Assembly (NCBI GenBank): GCA_000723505.1
Contig: HG934468.1
Span: 528,798-592,797, forward strand
DNA: 64,000 nucleotides
From: Mucinivorans hirudinis
GTDB taxonomy: Bacteria; Bacteroidota; Bacteroidia; Bacteroidales; Rikenellaceae
Reading direction: 5' to 3'
In this document: positions 36,014-44,381 of the stretch, in pieces
Layout: every line of letters starts with the position of its first letter
How positions within the stretch are numbered: the first letter of the stretch is position 1
Notes under the pieces: model-generated
What the model was told of the DNA's origin: nothing
What the model saw: only the letters and a program-made list of their open reading frames with translations
Database searches by the model: none
Position numbers and translations under genes: made by a program

Positions 36014-36031
36014 TTACTTTGGATTTTAGTG
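36014..36031 (-). promoter_or_regulatory. Repeated leader motif before topB
   Basis: The minus strand reads CACTAAAATCCAAAGTAA 13 bp before the topB ATG. It matches CACTAAAATCCACAGTAA at 41247-41264 and at 33833-33850. Confidence 0.5.
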
Positions 36032-36039
36032 GTGGTGGG

Positions 36040-36261
36040 TTATTGACCCTGTTGTTGTTTTTGACTCTCGTTTTCTTGTTTCTCTCGCTCCAATCGGGCA
36101 ATCAGTTTACGGTCATAGTAGATATGATTGCCGTTTTCATCGTAATACTCCGCATCCTCTTTCGAGACTGGCGGCAGGCGTTTGCACAGGCGGATATACA
36201 CGCGGATAACCCAAATGTTGAGTAGCACCAACACGGCTATAAGGATATAGATTGCCTCCAT
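36040..36261 (-). CDS. Small membrane protein of the backbone
   Basis: 73 residues. One N-terminal membrane span (IYILIAVLVLLNIWVIRVYI), then a hydrophilic tail with EDAEYYDENGNHIYYDRKLIARLE. Small proteins with such a tail lie between topB and the DUF3945 gene in Bacteroides elements. Function unknown. Ends just before the topB leader motif. Confidence 0.65.
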   Translation of the reverse strand: MEAIYILIAVLVLLNIWVIRVYIRLCKRLPPVSKEDAEYYDENGNHIYYDRKLIARLEREKQENESQKQQQGQ

Positions 36262-36264
36262 AGC

Positions 36265-37782
36265 TTACATTCCCATTTTGGGTTTATTCTGCCTGCGTTG
36301 CTGCTGCTCGGTGGGTTGCGTCTGCCCCTGTTTGAGCGGTTCGCCAACGTGCTTGGTCGCCTCATTGGTTTTTCCTTGACTATTGACTGCCACCTGTGTA
36401 CGATGTTCCGCCGTGGGAGCAACCTCCTGCTTGTGCAATACGTCGGGATTGGTTTTGTAATACTTCGGTTTACCTGCCTCGTGGCTGTATTTGACATAGG
36501 CGGTGTAAGGTTCGCCCTTGCCGTCACGCATCATATCTTTCACCAGAATCGCCTTGCCCTCGGTGAACCGCTGTTGCTGGTCGGGGCTTAACTCCACACC
36601 GCCCATCGTCTTGGGAGCACGAATATTGCCTTTCTCATCTTCCCATTGGTGCTTATAGACCTTTGGTCGTTGCTCATCGCCTGCCTGATTGGTGGGCTTG
36701 TTCTGATTGGTGGGTCTCTCCTGCTGCCGCTTGCCCTGTCGGGGCTGCGTGTTGCGGGGCACGAACTCCACACCTCGGTAGTCGGCATTCACTTGCAGGG
36801 TGGTGGTGAACTTCTTGCCATTTGTCAGCTCAATCTCCTTTTTTACGCCACGTCCGGCACGCAACTCATCCTGCTCCTGCTTCGAGATGGGGGTATTGCC
36901 AATCTTATTAGAGATAAAGACATCTTTCACGGCAATGGCTTCCAAATTATTGGTCAGGCGGTCGATGCTGATATATGAAGGTGTAAGCTCCCCCGTGCGT
37001 TTATCAACCAAATCGACCACACGCCCCATATTGCCCGATTGTTTCAATGCCGCCTTATCCTCCTCGGTAAAGGTGTGCCCCATAAACTCCTCGTTGAGCT
37101 TAGGCTCTTTACGCATCGTGTGGGGTACGATACCGATGCTGCCGTCGGGCATCTCCTTTAATGAGAGTCGGGCTTCCATCTCGTAACGCTCGCCATTGAA
37201 TTGCGGAGCGACACTCACCAACTCCGATTTGCCGTAACCCAGCATCTTTTTCAAATCGCCCGACGCTTCGAGTGCCTCACGGTCGATGCCGTACACCTCC
37301 CTCATCGCCTCCCAATCTATGCGGCTCTCGTCGATGGGTTTGTAGGGCTGTTTCTCCTCTTTGGGTTCGGCAACATCCTGTTCGGGTTTCTCGGTGGATG
37401 GTGCAACCTCCTCGGCGGTTTTGGTTTGCTCGGTTTGTTGATACTGTTGGGTATCTACCTTGTGGGGTTCGAGCATCGCTTTGTTCGCCTCAGGGTCTTT
37501 GAGCAGCTCTTTGAACACATCTAACAACTGCTCCACATTCTCTGCCGCCACTCGGTAGAAACCGAAGCGGTGCGGCTCTTTGGTCTGGCGGTAGAAGTTG
37601 GAAAAGAAGCTCTCCAACATATTGTCCTGCTTGTTGAATTGCAGAAAGTCGCCTTTATTCTCCACCTTGGGTGGGCTTAGTTTCGGGTTACCGTCCTTGC
37701 CCAATCCGGCAACGACTCCGATTTCTCCCGTCTTCTCGTCTCTGACGATAAGCACATCTTTTTGACTCTTTTTTTGTTCCAT
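36265..37782 (-). CDS. DUF4099/DUF3945 domain protein
   Basis: 505 residues. The N-terminal VRDEKTGEIGVVAGLGKDG and SFFSNFYRQTKEPHRFGFYRV are DUF4099-like. The middle repeats with LGYGKSELVSV and EEFMGHTFTEEDKAALKQSGNMGR, then the VELTNGKKFTTTLQVNADYRGVEFVP type stretch, are DUF3945. A Gln/Pro-rich linker and tail (QRQEQQQ-like) surround them. Standard backbone gene of Bacteroidota conjugative elements; molecular role unknown. Start ATG, 3-bp gap to the small membrane protein. Confidence 0.8.
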   Translation of the reverse strand: MEQKKSQKDVLIVRDEKTGEIGVVAGLGKDGNPKLSPPKVENKGDFLQFNKQDNMLESFFSNFYRQTKEPHRFGFYRVAAENVEQLLDVFKELLKDPEANKAMLEPHKVDTQQYQQTEQTKTAEEVAPSTEKPEQDVAEPKEEKQPYKPIDESRIDWEAMREVYGIDREALEASGDLKKMLGYGKSELVSVAPQFNGERYEMEARLSLKEMPDGSIGIVPHTMRKEPKLNEEFMGHTFTEEDKAALKQSGNMGRVVDLVDKRTGELTPSYISIDRLTNNLEAIAVKDVFISNKIGNTPISKQEQDELRAGRGVKKEIELTNGKKFTTTLQVNADYRGVEFVPRNTQPRQGKRQQERPTNQNKPTNQAGDEQRPKVYKHQWEDEKGNIRAPKTMGGVELSPDQQQRFTEGKAILVKDMMRDGKGEPYTAYVKYSHEAGKPKYYKTNPDVLHKQEVAPTAEHRTQVAVNSQGKTNEATKHVGEPLKQGQTQPTEQQQRRQNKPKMGM

Positions 37783-38221
37783 TCCTTTTTAGTTTTTTAA
37801 TGAATAAATAGTGATTGCCCACGAAAGTAAGGGCTTTGATATAGGGCACAATGGGTTGTGAGGCGTGTGGCAGCTTGTGGCTTCTGAATGGTTGCTTGTG
37901 GCTCTATCGTTTGGTTTTTGCCACCTGCTTTTTCTGATTAAACTCCTTGAAGTGGCTCTCTAAAAACTTCTGAACATCCGACTCCTTATAGTAGACCTTG
38001 TGCCAAAGCATCTGATACTTGAGCGTACCCGAACTGCGGTAACGCTGAATGGAGCGTTTGCTCGTGTTAAGGAGTTCGCACAAGTCCTGATTATCCAATA
38101 GCCGCTCCCCGTCGAGGTACTTCACCTCCTTATACTCCTTGCCCGTGAGTGAGGCGATTAGCTGCTCGTTTCTGTCGAAACGCTCCATAATCTTCTGCAT
38201 CCACCTCTCGAAAGTCTCTAA

Positions 38222-40373
38222 CCCAACTTCAACGCCAAAAAGTTTTTTCAGTGTTTTTTTGCTCAAAAACGGGTATGATTTCATACTATTGAGTTGATTT
38301 TCAGAAGATGCTTATTTGGTGAAGTGCTTTGTAATACCCACGGGAGTAAATTTTATGTTGTACCTTAGCGGGCATGTACTTCACATCGAACATACGCGTG
38401 AGCCCCGAGCACGGCAGGGAACTCCCTTATTATAAAATCAAGGAGTCCTTCCGTGATGTTATAGGACGTGTGCATACCCGTGTAATGTTGACTCCGGGCT
38501 ACCTTCCCGATTTGTGCAGCGATGAGATTGTGCAGATTCGCCGCGGTCTGACCTATATGATGGAGCAGAGTGCGTATATCCCAGCTCAGCAGGCGATGTT
38601 TACTGCCGATCCCAGAGGAGAGTACAGTGAAGAGGTTCGTGGATACATCGAGAAGTTTTGGAGTCAGATAAAGGGTAGCGGCAAGATTGATTCCGCACGG
38701 GCAAGTTATGATGAGGCAGAACGCAAAGCCCGCAAATTAATAGATGTCAACACAATACAGCATACAGATGCACGTGAGGCAGGTGCAGAGAATGTATGCC
38801 TTCAGGCGATACGCGAACTACAGCTCGACACATTTCTGCGACGCGAAGGATGGTCGGAGCGTAAGATAAATTCTACACTGGCATCCTTGATTATCCGGAC
38901 TGTATATTCCCCATCGGAATGGGCGGCACTACGTATACTCGACGAGAATTCTGCCGCAATGGAGCTTCTGACGGGTCAGTTTGGCGACTGCCCGACTCAG
39001 CGCGAGGTATATGCGGCTGCTCCATCGCTTTATGCCTTGAAAGACAAGCTAGAGCGTCATCTGTGCTCTCGCACCGACTCGTTGTTTAATCTCACTAACC
39101 GGGTGATGCTCTTCGATTTGACCAACTTCTATTTCGAGGGTAGCAAGACAGGCTCAAAGAAGGCAAAGTTTGGTCGCTCGAAGGAGAAACGCTCAGACTG
39201 TCGCCTTCTTGTCCTCGCCTTGGCAATCAATACTGAAGGCTTTATCCGATACAGTTCAATCCTTGCCGGCAACACAGCCGACCCCGATTCACTACCGGCG
39301 ATGGTGGAGGGCATTATCTCGAAGAATCCGGTCTCGACAAACCCCCAACAGAAAGTTATGGTGGTCATCGATGCAGGAATAGCCACGGAAGCCAATCTCG
39401 GATTGCTCAAAGAACGAGGATATAATTACCTTTGTGTCAGCAGAACCAAGCTCAAAGATTATACTCTCAAAGAGGAAGGTCGCTCTGTTACGGTATTTGA
39501 TAGTCGCAAGCGTCCCATTACTATAGCCCAAGTCGAGCACCGGGAGGGAGGCGACTTCTACCTTCGCATTACCTCCCCCGCCAAAGCAATGACCGAACAT
39601 TCCATGAACCAACAGTGGCGAGAGCGTTTCGAGCTTGAACTCACAAAGGCACGCAACGCTCTTACGGCAAAAGGAGGCACAAAGAGATACGACAAGGTGG
39701 TGGAGCGTGTTGGACGTGCACTCGGTAAATACCCCTCTGTATCCAAGTATTACCAAATAGACTACATCCGCTCGGGTGAGAATCCCGAACACATGTCAGA
39801 TATCCGCTGGCAAATCAAAATCAGCCAAGAAGAGACTGAGCAACGCTTTGGCACATACTTCCTGCGCACCAACATAGCCACCCTTGACGAGCGAACTACG
39901 TGGGAGTACTATAACTTGATTAGAGAGATAGAGACATCAAACCGGCAACTCAAAACAGACCTGGAATTGCGCCCCATCTACCATCAGACAGATAACAACT
40001 CCGATGCCCATCTATTCTTCGGACTACTATCATACTGGATTGTAAACACAGTTCGACACAAACTAAAGTTACAAGGCATAACTCATTACTGGACTGAATT
40101 AAAGCGCATTCTATCCACCCAAAAGGCTATTACCACCAAAGCAGAAAACGCACTCGGAGAACAAATAGAACTACGCATCTGTTCGGACCCCACAGATGCC
40201 GCCTCGGAACTATATCGAATCCTCGGATACAACCCCATACCATTTAGACGACACACAATCAAAACTGCACCACCACCTCCGAATTGAAAAATCTGTAGTA
40301 CCCACGCAGAAAGCCAAAAACAGATAAGGCTTAAAGAACAGAGGATTTGCATACATATTACGTTGAAGTTGGG
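38222..40373 (+). mobile_element. IS1634-like insertion sequence, right copy
   Basis: 2,152 bp with the same 13-bp inverted repeats as the left copy. The 4-bp target duplication CTAA lies at 38218-38221 and 40374-40377. In inverse orientation to the left copy, but each copy has its own duplication, so they inserted independently. Splits an HTH gene of the excision region. Confidence 0.9.
38374..40287 (+). CDS. IS1634-like transposase, right copy
   Basis: 637 residues, intact and almost identical to the left-hand copy (Val instead of Leu at 9, Glu instead of Lys near 87). Same motifs: FDLTNFYFEG, VVIDAGIATEANL and YNLIREIETSNRQLK. The few base differences between the copies, including in the end region, suggest that they did not arise from each other very recently. 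Confidence 0.88.
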   Translation: MYFTSNIRVSPEHGRELPYYKIKESFRDVIGRVHTRVMLTPGYLPDLCSDEIVQIRRGLTYMMEQSAYIPAQQAMFTADPRGEYSEEVRGYIEKFWSQIKGSGKIDSARASYDEAERKARKLIDVNTIQHTDAREAGAENVCLQAIRELQLDTFLRREGWSERKINSTLASLIIRTVYSPSEWAALRILDENSAAMELLTGQFGDCPTQREVYAAAPSLYALKDKLERHLCSRTDSLFNLTNRVMLFDLTNFYFEGSKTGSKKAKFGRSKEKRSDCRLLVLALAINTEGFIRYSSILAGNTADPDSLPAMVEGIISKNPVSTNPQQKVMVVIDAGIATEANLGLLKERGYNYLCVSRTKLKDYTLKEEGRSVTVFDSRKRPITIAQVEHREGGDFYLRITSPAKAMTEHSMNQQWRERFELELTKARNALTAKGGTKRYDKVVERVGRALGKYPSVSKYYQIDYIRSGENPEHMSDIRWQIKISQEETEQRFGTYFLRTNIATLDERTTWEYYNLIREIETSNRQLKTDLELRPIYHQTDNNSDAHLFFGLLSYWIVNTVRHKLKLQGITHYWTELKRILSTQKAITTKAENALGEQIELRICSDPTDAASELYRILGYNPIPFRRHTIKTAPPPPN

Positions 40374-40388
40374 CTAATTCCAGCATAC

Positions 40389-40733
40389 TCATCTCCTTTT
40401 CTTCCCCCTTGTTCGTAATCCGTAGTTTCGCTTGAACTCCTCCAGCGTGGTCGGGTCGCAGGTGTAGAGGCTCTCCGCAATGAGCCGCTCCACCTCGGAG
40501 ATATGGTAGCGGCAAGCTCCACGAAAAATGGCGTAATTAATACTGTTATTATCTCTCATTCGCTGAAGCGTGCGGGGGCTGACTCCCAGAAGTGCGGTCA
40601 GCTCCTTGCCGCTTAACCACATATCAGCCTTCGCCTTTTTCTTTATCATAGCCTTGCTGATATACCCGGCTATGAGGTCGAGTTTTGCTGTCAATTCTTT
40701 GTAGGCAGCACTTTCAATTGTGATAACTTCCAT
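40389..40733 (-). CDS. Small helix-turn-helix (excisionase-like) protein
   Basis: 114 residues from the ATG at 40733. WLSGKELTALLGVSPRTLQRMRDNNSI is a MerR/Xis-type HTH, followed by YAIFRGACRYHISEVERLIAE as the wing. Such proteins follow the integrase in CTnDOT-like elements (Xis2c/Xis2d) and help excision. Divergent from the HTH gene at 40946, with about 210 bp between. Its stop overlaps the start of the gene split by the IS (ATGA). Confidence 0.75.
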   Translation of the reverse strand: MEVITIESAAYKELTAKLDLIAGYISKAMIKKKAKADMWLSGKELTALLGVSPRTLQRMRDNNSINYAIFRGACRYHISEVERLIAESLYTCDPTTLEEFKRNYGLRTRGKKRR

Positions 40734-40945
40734 ACACGTAACTTTTTGATTTCGTGGCAAAGTTCACGCAATCGGACGGGGGCATTCCACAGGTCTATGC
40801 CTACCTGTGGATGATTTTTTTCTCGGCAAGGGAGAGTGAAAAGGACAGTTGCTTCCATCCCAACGCCACAAGCTGCCACAGAGCTAAAATCGGCACTAAG
40901 CAGAGGTCTGCCGACTACCTTTGCATCAAAAAAAGCATAACCGAT

Positions 40946-41245
40946 ATGGAAGTTGTAATTATTGAAAAGAGGACTTTTGAAGCGTTGCTCACGAGCGTAG
41001 CTACGCTCACCGAGAAAGTAAACGCACTGCATCACCGATGCAACGACAAGAAGATGAGCCGCTGGCTCGATGGGCAGGATGTGTGCCGACTGCTGCATAT
41101 CAGCCAGAGGACATTGCAGACGCTCCGAGATAATCGCTTGATAGGATTTTCGCAAATAAACCGAAAATTCTACTACAAACCCGACGAGGTGGAACGCCTC
41201 CTACCCGTGATAGATATGTTCCGAACGGAGCGGGATACGCCGTAA
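40946..41245 (+). CDS. Small helix-turn-helix (excisionase-like) protein
   Basis: 99 residues from the ATG at 40946. The open frame extends upstream, but that part crosses the divergent promoter region and does not look like protein. WLDGQDVCRLLHISQRTLQTLRDNRLIGFSQINRKFYYK is the HTH and wing. The N-terminal MEVVIIEKRTFEALL parallels MEVITIESAAYKELT of the divergent gene, so the two are paralogues. Confidence 0.75.
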   Translation: MEVVIIEKRTFEALLTSVATLTEKVNALHHRCNDKKMSRWLDGQDVCRLLHISQRTLQTLRDNRLIGFSQINRKFYYKPDEVERLLPVIDMFRTERDTP

Positions 41246-41246
41246 C

Positions 41247-41264
41247 CACTAAAATCCACAGTAA
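41247..41264 (+). promoter_or_regulatory. Repeated leader motif before the third HTH gene
   Basis: CACTAAAATCCACAGTAA ends 3 bp before the ATG at 41268, the same relation as at topB and DUF1896. Probably a translation or mRNA signal, because it hugs the start codon. Confidence 0.5.
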
Positions 41265-41267
41265 TAT

Positions 41268-41564
41268 ATGAATGAGAAAGTATTAACCGCAGAGGATGAG
41301 CGTATCGCAACTGCCCTGCAAGCTCTGCACAAAGGAGCAAAGGAGGTCAGCCAATTAGCACAGAGCTACCGCCCGCCACTCAATGGAGAGCGGTATTTGA
41401 CTGACAAGGAGGTAGCCGAGCGGCTAAAGGTCAGCCGCCGAACTTTGCAAGAATATCGCAACGACCGAAAACTGCCCTTTATCCTCTTCGGAGGGAAAGT
41501 GCTCTACCGTGAGACCGATATTCAACAGATGCTCGACGAGAACTACAAAAAGGCGATGCGTTAA
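41268..41564 (+). CDS. Small helix-turn-helix (excisionase-like) protein
   Basis: 98 residues. YLTDKEVAERLKVSRRTLQEYRNDRKLPFILFGGKVLYRETDIQQML is a full Xis-type HTH with wing. It follows the previous HTH gene by 22 bp and ends in a strong hairpin. Likely a directionality factor for the integrase or a regulator of the excision genes. Confidence 0.8.
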   Translation: MNEKVLTAEDERIATALQALHKGAKEVSQLAQSYRPPLNGERYLTDKEVAERLKVSRRTLQEYRNDRKLPFILFGGKVLYRETDIQQMLDENYKKAMR

Positions 41565-41608
41565 AACGAGAACAGGCAAACCGTGTGATGGTTTGCCTGT
41601 TCTCGTTT
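41564..41608. terminator. Strong bidirectional terminator
   Basis: A 19-bp perfect stem (AAACGAGAACAGGCAAACC and its complement) with a 7-nt loop, between the convergent HTH and RhuM-like genes. A and T runs lie at both edges. Confidence 0.85.
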
Positions 41609-41957
41609 AGCATAGAAAGCTATCACGCCCCACCTGAAGAATGATGGGCGGGGTGGCGGTTGCCGCTCTTTTTATCAACCACTCCCGAAAGGTTGATGCC
41701 GGAAGGCTGTTAAGCCTGAAAGCAAGGGCGGTTATCATCTCCAAATTATAGACATCCGCTCGGTTGCCATTCTCCAGACGGATATAGCGGCTGACGGAGC
41801 ACTCTTTCAACACTCCTGTTTTGAAGATAGATTTGATATTGCTACTCACCGCCGCAAATGTTACCCCAAACAGTTCTGCGATTTCAAAATCCGACATCCA
41901 CACGTTGCCATTCACGGTGACGCTATTTCTGTGGATGGTTATCGTTCCTCTTTTCAT
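41607..41957 (-). CDS. RhuM-like small DNA-binding protein
   Basis: 116 residues. VWMSDFEIAELFGVTFAAVSSNIKSIF is an HTH, followed by ECSVSRYIRLENGNRADVYNLEMITALAFRLNS, the pattern of RhuM-like (virulence protein) domains that occur as short proteins beside integrases of Bacteroides elements. It lies 12 bp downstream of the integrase gene and is probably co-transcribed. Function unproven. Confidence 0.65.
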   Translation of the reverse strand: MKRGTITIHRNSVTVNGNVWMSDFEIAELFGVTFAAVSSNIKSIFKTGVLKECSVSRYIRLENGNRADVYNLEMITALAFRLNSLPASTFREWLIKRAATATPPIILQVGRDSFLC

Positions 41958-41969
41958 AGTGGGCGTAAA

Positions 41970-43205
41970 TTAAATGGCAACATTACTGTACTCTTGAATA
42001 CTGTCCAACTGTGCCGAAAGGTTCTCCATATCACGGTTGAGTTTCTCTTTGGTGATTTTGGCGTAGATTTGAGTGGTCTTAATGCTCTTATGACCCAAAA
42101 TTGAACTCACCGTTTCGATGGGCACATTGTTGGTCAGGCATATCTCGGTCGCCATCGTATGACGGCTTTGATGCCACGTAAGTCGCTTATTTATAGAGCA
42201 TCTCTTAGCTACGGCATTGATGCCGTAGAGGCAATTCATATAACTTGGAACGGGTAAAACTTTTCCGTCTTTGCCCAACCCTCGATACTTCTCAATAATT
42301 TGCAACGGAATATCCAGCAGTCGGATATTGGATTGAACACCTGTCTTCTGACGGTGCATATAAATCCAAAGGTGGTCATCAAAATAGGTGCGTAAGTTCT
42401 CCTCTTTCAAATTACGCATATCCGTGAAACTGAGTCCGGTAAAGCAGCAAAATAGAAACAAATCACGCACTAATTCCTGCTTGGCATTTTTTAGTTTACC
42501 GTTGATTAGCAGGTTGATTTCTTCACGGGTGAGAAAACCTCGCTCGGTATCCTCTTTCTGAATCTCATAGTCGCAAAATGGGTCGCGAGTGAGCCAGCCA
42601 TTGTTCATTGCGATAGTCACCATCGTCCGTAGCGGACAGGTGTAAATCCAAACCGTGTTATTGCAACAACGCTTATCCACACGCAGAAACATATCGAAGT
42701 CTGTGATAAATGCAGGGGTAAGCTCTTTCAACGCAATGTCGCTCATACGATAGCGTTGTTGGATAAATTCCTTCAGATGTTTGTACACAGTTAGGTATTT
42801 ACTGTAACTTGACTTGGCTTTCATACCTGCGTTGTACAGTTTTTCGTAATCTTCGTTATACCGCTCAAAAACTTTGAGTAGGGTGTATTGGCGGTGCTCC
42901 AACCCCAGAAAGGCATTCTTTACCTTCTCGGCGGTAACGTAGTTGTCCCTATCCATTATCTCGTGATAATGACTGTTGATTTTTACCCGTATCTTATCCA
43001 ACATACGGTTGGTCTCTAATGCCACCGTGCTGCGACCTGTGGCACGACCTGTCTTGGCATCCCAGATTTTTGCATCAACGGTTAGCTTGCAGCTAAACTG
43101 CGTTTGTGTGCCGTCGATAGTGATACGACTTATAATTGGTGATGTGCCGTCTGCTTTTACCGTCTGTCTTTTCAGGTAAAAGATGGTTGAAAATGTACTC
43201 TTCAT
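41970..43205 (-). CDS. CTnDOT-type tyrosine integrase
   Basis: 411 residues from the ATG at 43205, the same length as I recall for IntDOT; an upstream in-frame start would add 29 residues without similarity. Catalytic domain: CCFTGLSFTDMRNL, with Ser where most tyrosine recombinases have the first Arg (also known for IntDOT), then WHQSRHTMAT (H-x-x-R), LGHKSIKTTQIYAKI (His and the nucleophile Tyr). The N-terminal part has the arm-binding and core-binding domains (KAKSSYSKYLTVYKHLKEF). Integrates and excises the element. Confidence 0.93.
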   Translation of the reverse strand: MKSTFSTIFYLKRQTVKADGTSPIISRITIDGTQTQFSCKLTVDAKIWDAKTGRATGRSTVALETNRMLDKIRVKINSHYHEIMDRDNYVTAEKVKNAFLGLEHRQYTLLKVFERYNEDYEKLYNAGMKAKSSYSKYLTVYKHLKEFIQQRYRMSDIALKELTPAFITDFDMFLRVDKRCCNNTVWIYTCPLRTMVTIAMNNGWLTRDPFCDYEIQKEDTERGFLTREEINLLINGKLKNAKQELVRDLFLFCCFTGLSFTDMRNLKEENLRTYFDDHLWIYMHRQKTGVQSNIRLLDIPLQIIEKYRGLGKDGKVLPVPSYMNCLYGINAVAKRCSINKRLTWHQSRHTMATEICLTNNVPIETVSSILGHKSIKTTQIYAKITKEKLNRDMENLSAQLDSIQEYSNVAI

Positions 43206-43565
43206 AACTCTACTTTTTGGGTTCAAAATTAATTTGTGTAGAGTCATTTGTTGATACGCAAAACACTGAGCATCACAGAATAAAAACGGCAAATCAAACT
43301 TTTTTCAGCAACTCAACTTAAAAATACGATATTTCTTCGTAACTTAGTTGTTGCTCCGCTTGAAAATCGCTCGAATACAACCTTTTTCCCTTTTGCCTTT
43401 CGTTCCAACTCGTAACCAAAGCATAGGTTACCGATTGGAAACGCCGCTTCGGTTTGAGTTGGCTTTTTAACAGTTCTCGTTGGCTTCACTCTGTTTCGCA
43501 TCAAATCCGAAACTATCTGTTTCTCAATTCTATTACTTTGCTTTTCTCAGTCTCGCTTTTTTCTA
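43206..43565. other. Terminal region of the element upstream of the integrase
   Basis: About 360 bp between the integrase start and the attachment core. Holds inverted short repeats (AGCAAC and GTTGCT around 43307-43354) that could be arm-type sites. A 63-codon frame at 43313-43504 has no recognisable features and may not be a gene. Confidence 0.5.
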
Positions 43566-43575
43566 TTATCTTTGC
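43566..43575. other. Candidate attachment core of the conjugative transposon
   Basis: TTATCTTTGC matches nine of ten positions of GTANNTTTGC, the core I recall for CTnDOT-family target sites. Exactly here the ISL3 transposase stops resembling its family (after MWDPYIYAAK), as expected if the element inserted into that gene. The left junction is outside the window. Confidence 0.65.
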
Positions 43576-44243
43576 TGCGTAAATATAAGGATCCCACATA
43601 TCGGTGCATATTCGCTCTACTGCCCCTCGCTGCTCCTCAGATAAACCTTTAATACACAAATTATCAACACTTTCCTTTGTCCTGCCTTTACTAACCTCTA
43701 TCACAATTCCGCTCAACTCATCCGATAAAATTGATGCGTACTCGTGACCACGACTTATAGCTTTCTCGTCAATGCTAACATATTTATATAGCTCATCACT
43801 ATCTCGCAATGCCATACCGCGCTCTACTGCTCGGTGCATCACGCGATGTACTTGGTCAAAACTTATACGCAATAACCTTGCAGTACCACTCTGACTCTTG
43901 GTTACTTGCAAAGTCTTTATCGTTTTTTTTCGAGCAAAGTGGTCATACGTTCCAATGGCGCTGACCACGGTACGCCCAAGCTTATTACCTTATCTCCAAC
44001 AATATAACGCGGAATACGGGCAACAAGGTAACTCTTATATTGCCACAAATCCAAGTGTCGCCACTCTCGAACTGAACGATAGTCATAGATAGGATAACTT
44101 ACGCCATCAATAATTACCACTTCATTGTTATAGACAAGCTCAATACGAACTTCCTCGTTTTGCTCGTCGATGTCTACACTGCCTATCGACCAATCACTAC
44201 TCGTAGGCAATAATAATTTACTCAATACTTCGGTTGCTGTCAT
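43576..44243 (-). pseudogene. ISL3-family transposase, truncated by the element and frameshifted
   Basis: Two frames: 44243-43917 (N-terminal, zinc-binding-type region degenerate, with VARIPRYIVGDKVISLGVPWS and LERMTTLLEKK) and the frame from 43968 (TIKTLQVTKSQSGTARLLRISFDQVH, YVSIDEKAISRGHEY, then GLSEEQRGAVERICTDMWDPYIYAAK). They join by a -1 shift on an A8 run (43925-43932). After AAK the sequence changes to that of the conjugative element, and the open frame runs on to 43513. The 3' half should lie beyond the other end of the element. SIDEKAISRGHEY carries the first catalytic Asp. Confidence 0.8.
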
Positions 44244-44318
44244 TCGGCAAAGATAACTATTCTCACACGAAATCCTGTAGAACCTTATTTTTTATCTCTA
44301 TTGGGGGATTATTTGGGG

Positions 44319-44337
44319 GGCTTCTAAAAATTCCAAA
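44319..44337 (+). repeat. Dispersed repeat GGCTTCTAAAAATTCC, copy 1
   Basis: Also at 45631-45678 (as an inverted pair), at 55213-55226, and in changed form at 51495-51576. It occurs only in the chromosomal part. Its origin is unknown; a MITE-like remnant is possible. Confidence 0.55.
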
Positions 44338-44381
44338 ATAATCAATCCCCTCAAATCTACGTTTTTTATCGAATTAATTGT

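Larger units (their letters stand above)
37904..40392 (-). pseudogene. Helix-turn-helix gene split after codon 5 by an IS (fusion frame still open)
   Basis: Joining 40392-40374 to 38217-37904 without the IS gives a 110-residue protein that starts MSMLELETFERW, with AAGGAG before the ATG. It carries an excisionase-like HTH (LDNQDLCELLNTSKRSIQRYRSSG). The IS at 38222-40373 separates the first five codons. By chance the IS end supplies an in-frame ATG at 38284, so a 126-residue fusion (start MKSYPFLSKKTLKKLFGVEVG) is still open. The gene may therefore still work if transcribed from the IS. It overlaps the previous HTH gene as ATGA. Confidence 0.75.

Noticed and set aside
4264-40373. Two inverted IS copies as ends of a 36-kb composite transposon
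   Set aside because: Each copy has its own CTAA duplication and each splits a different gene that can be rebuilt locally, so they are independent insertions.
43313-43504. 63-codon frame between integrase and attachment core
   Set aside because: Basic and repetitive but unrecognised; the region more likely contains integrase arm sites. Mentioned only as part of the terminal region.
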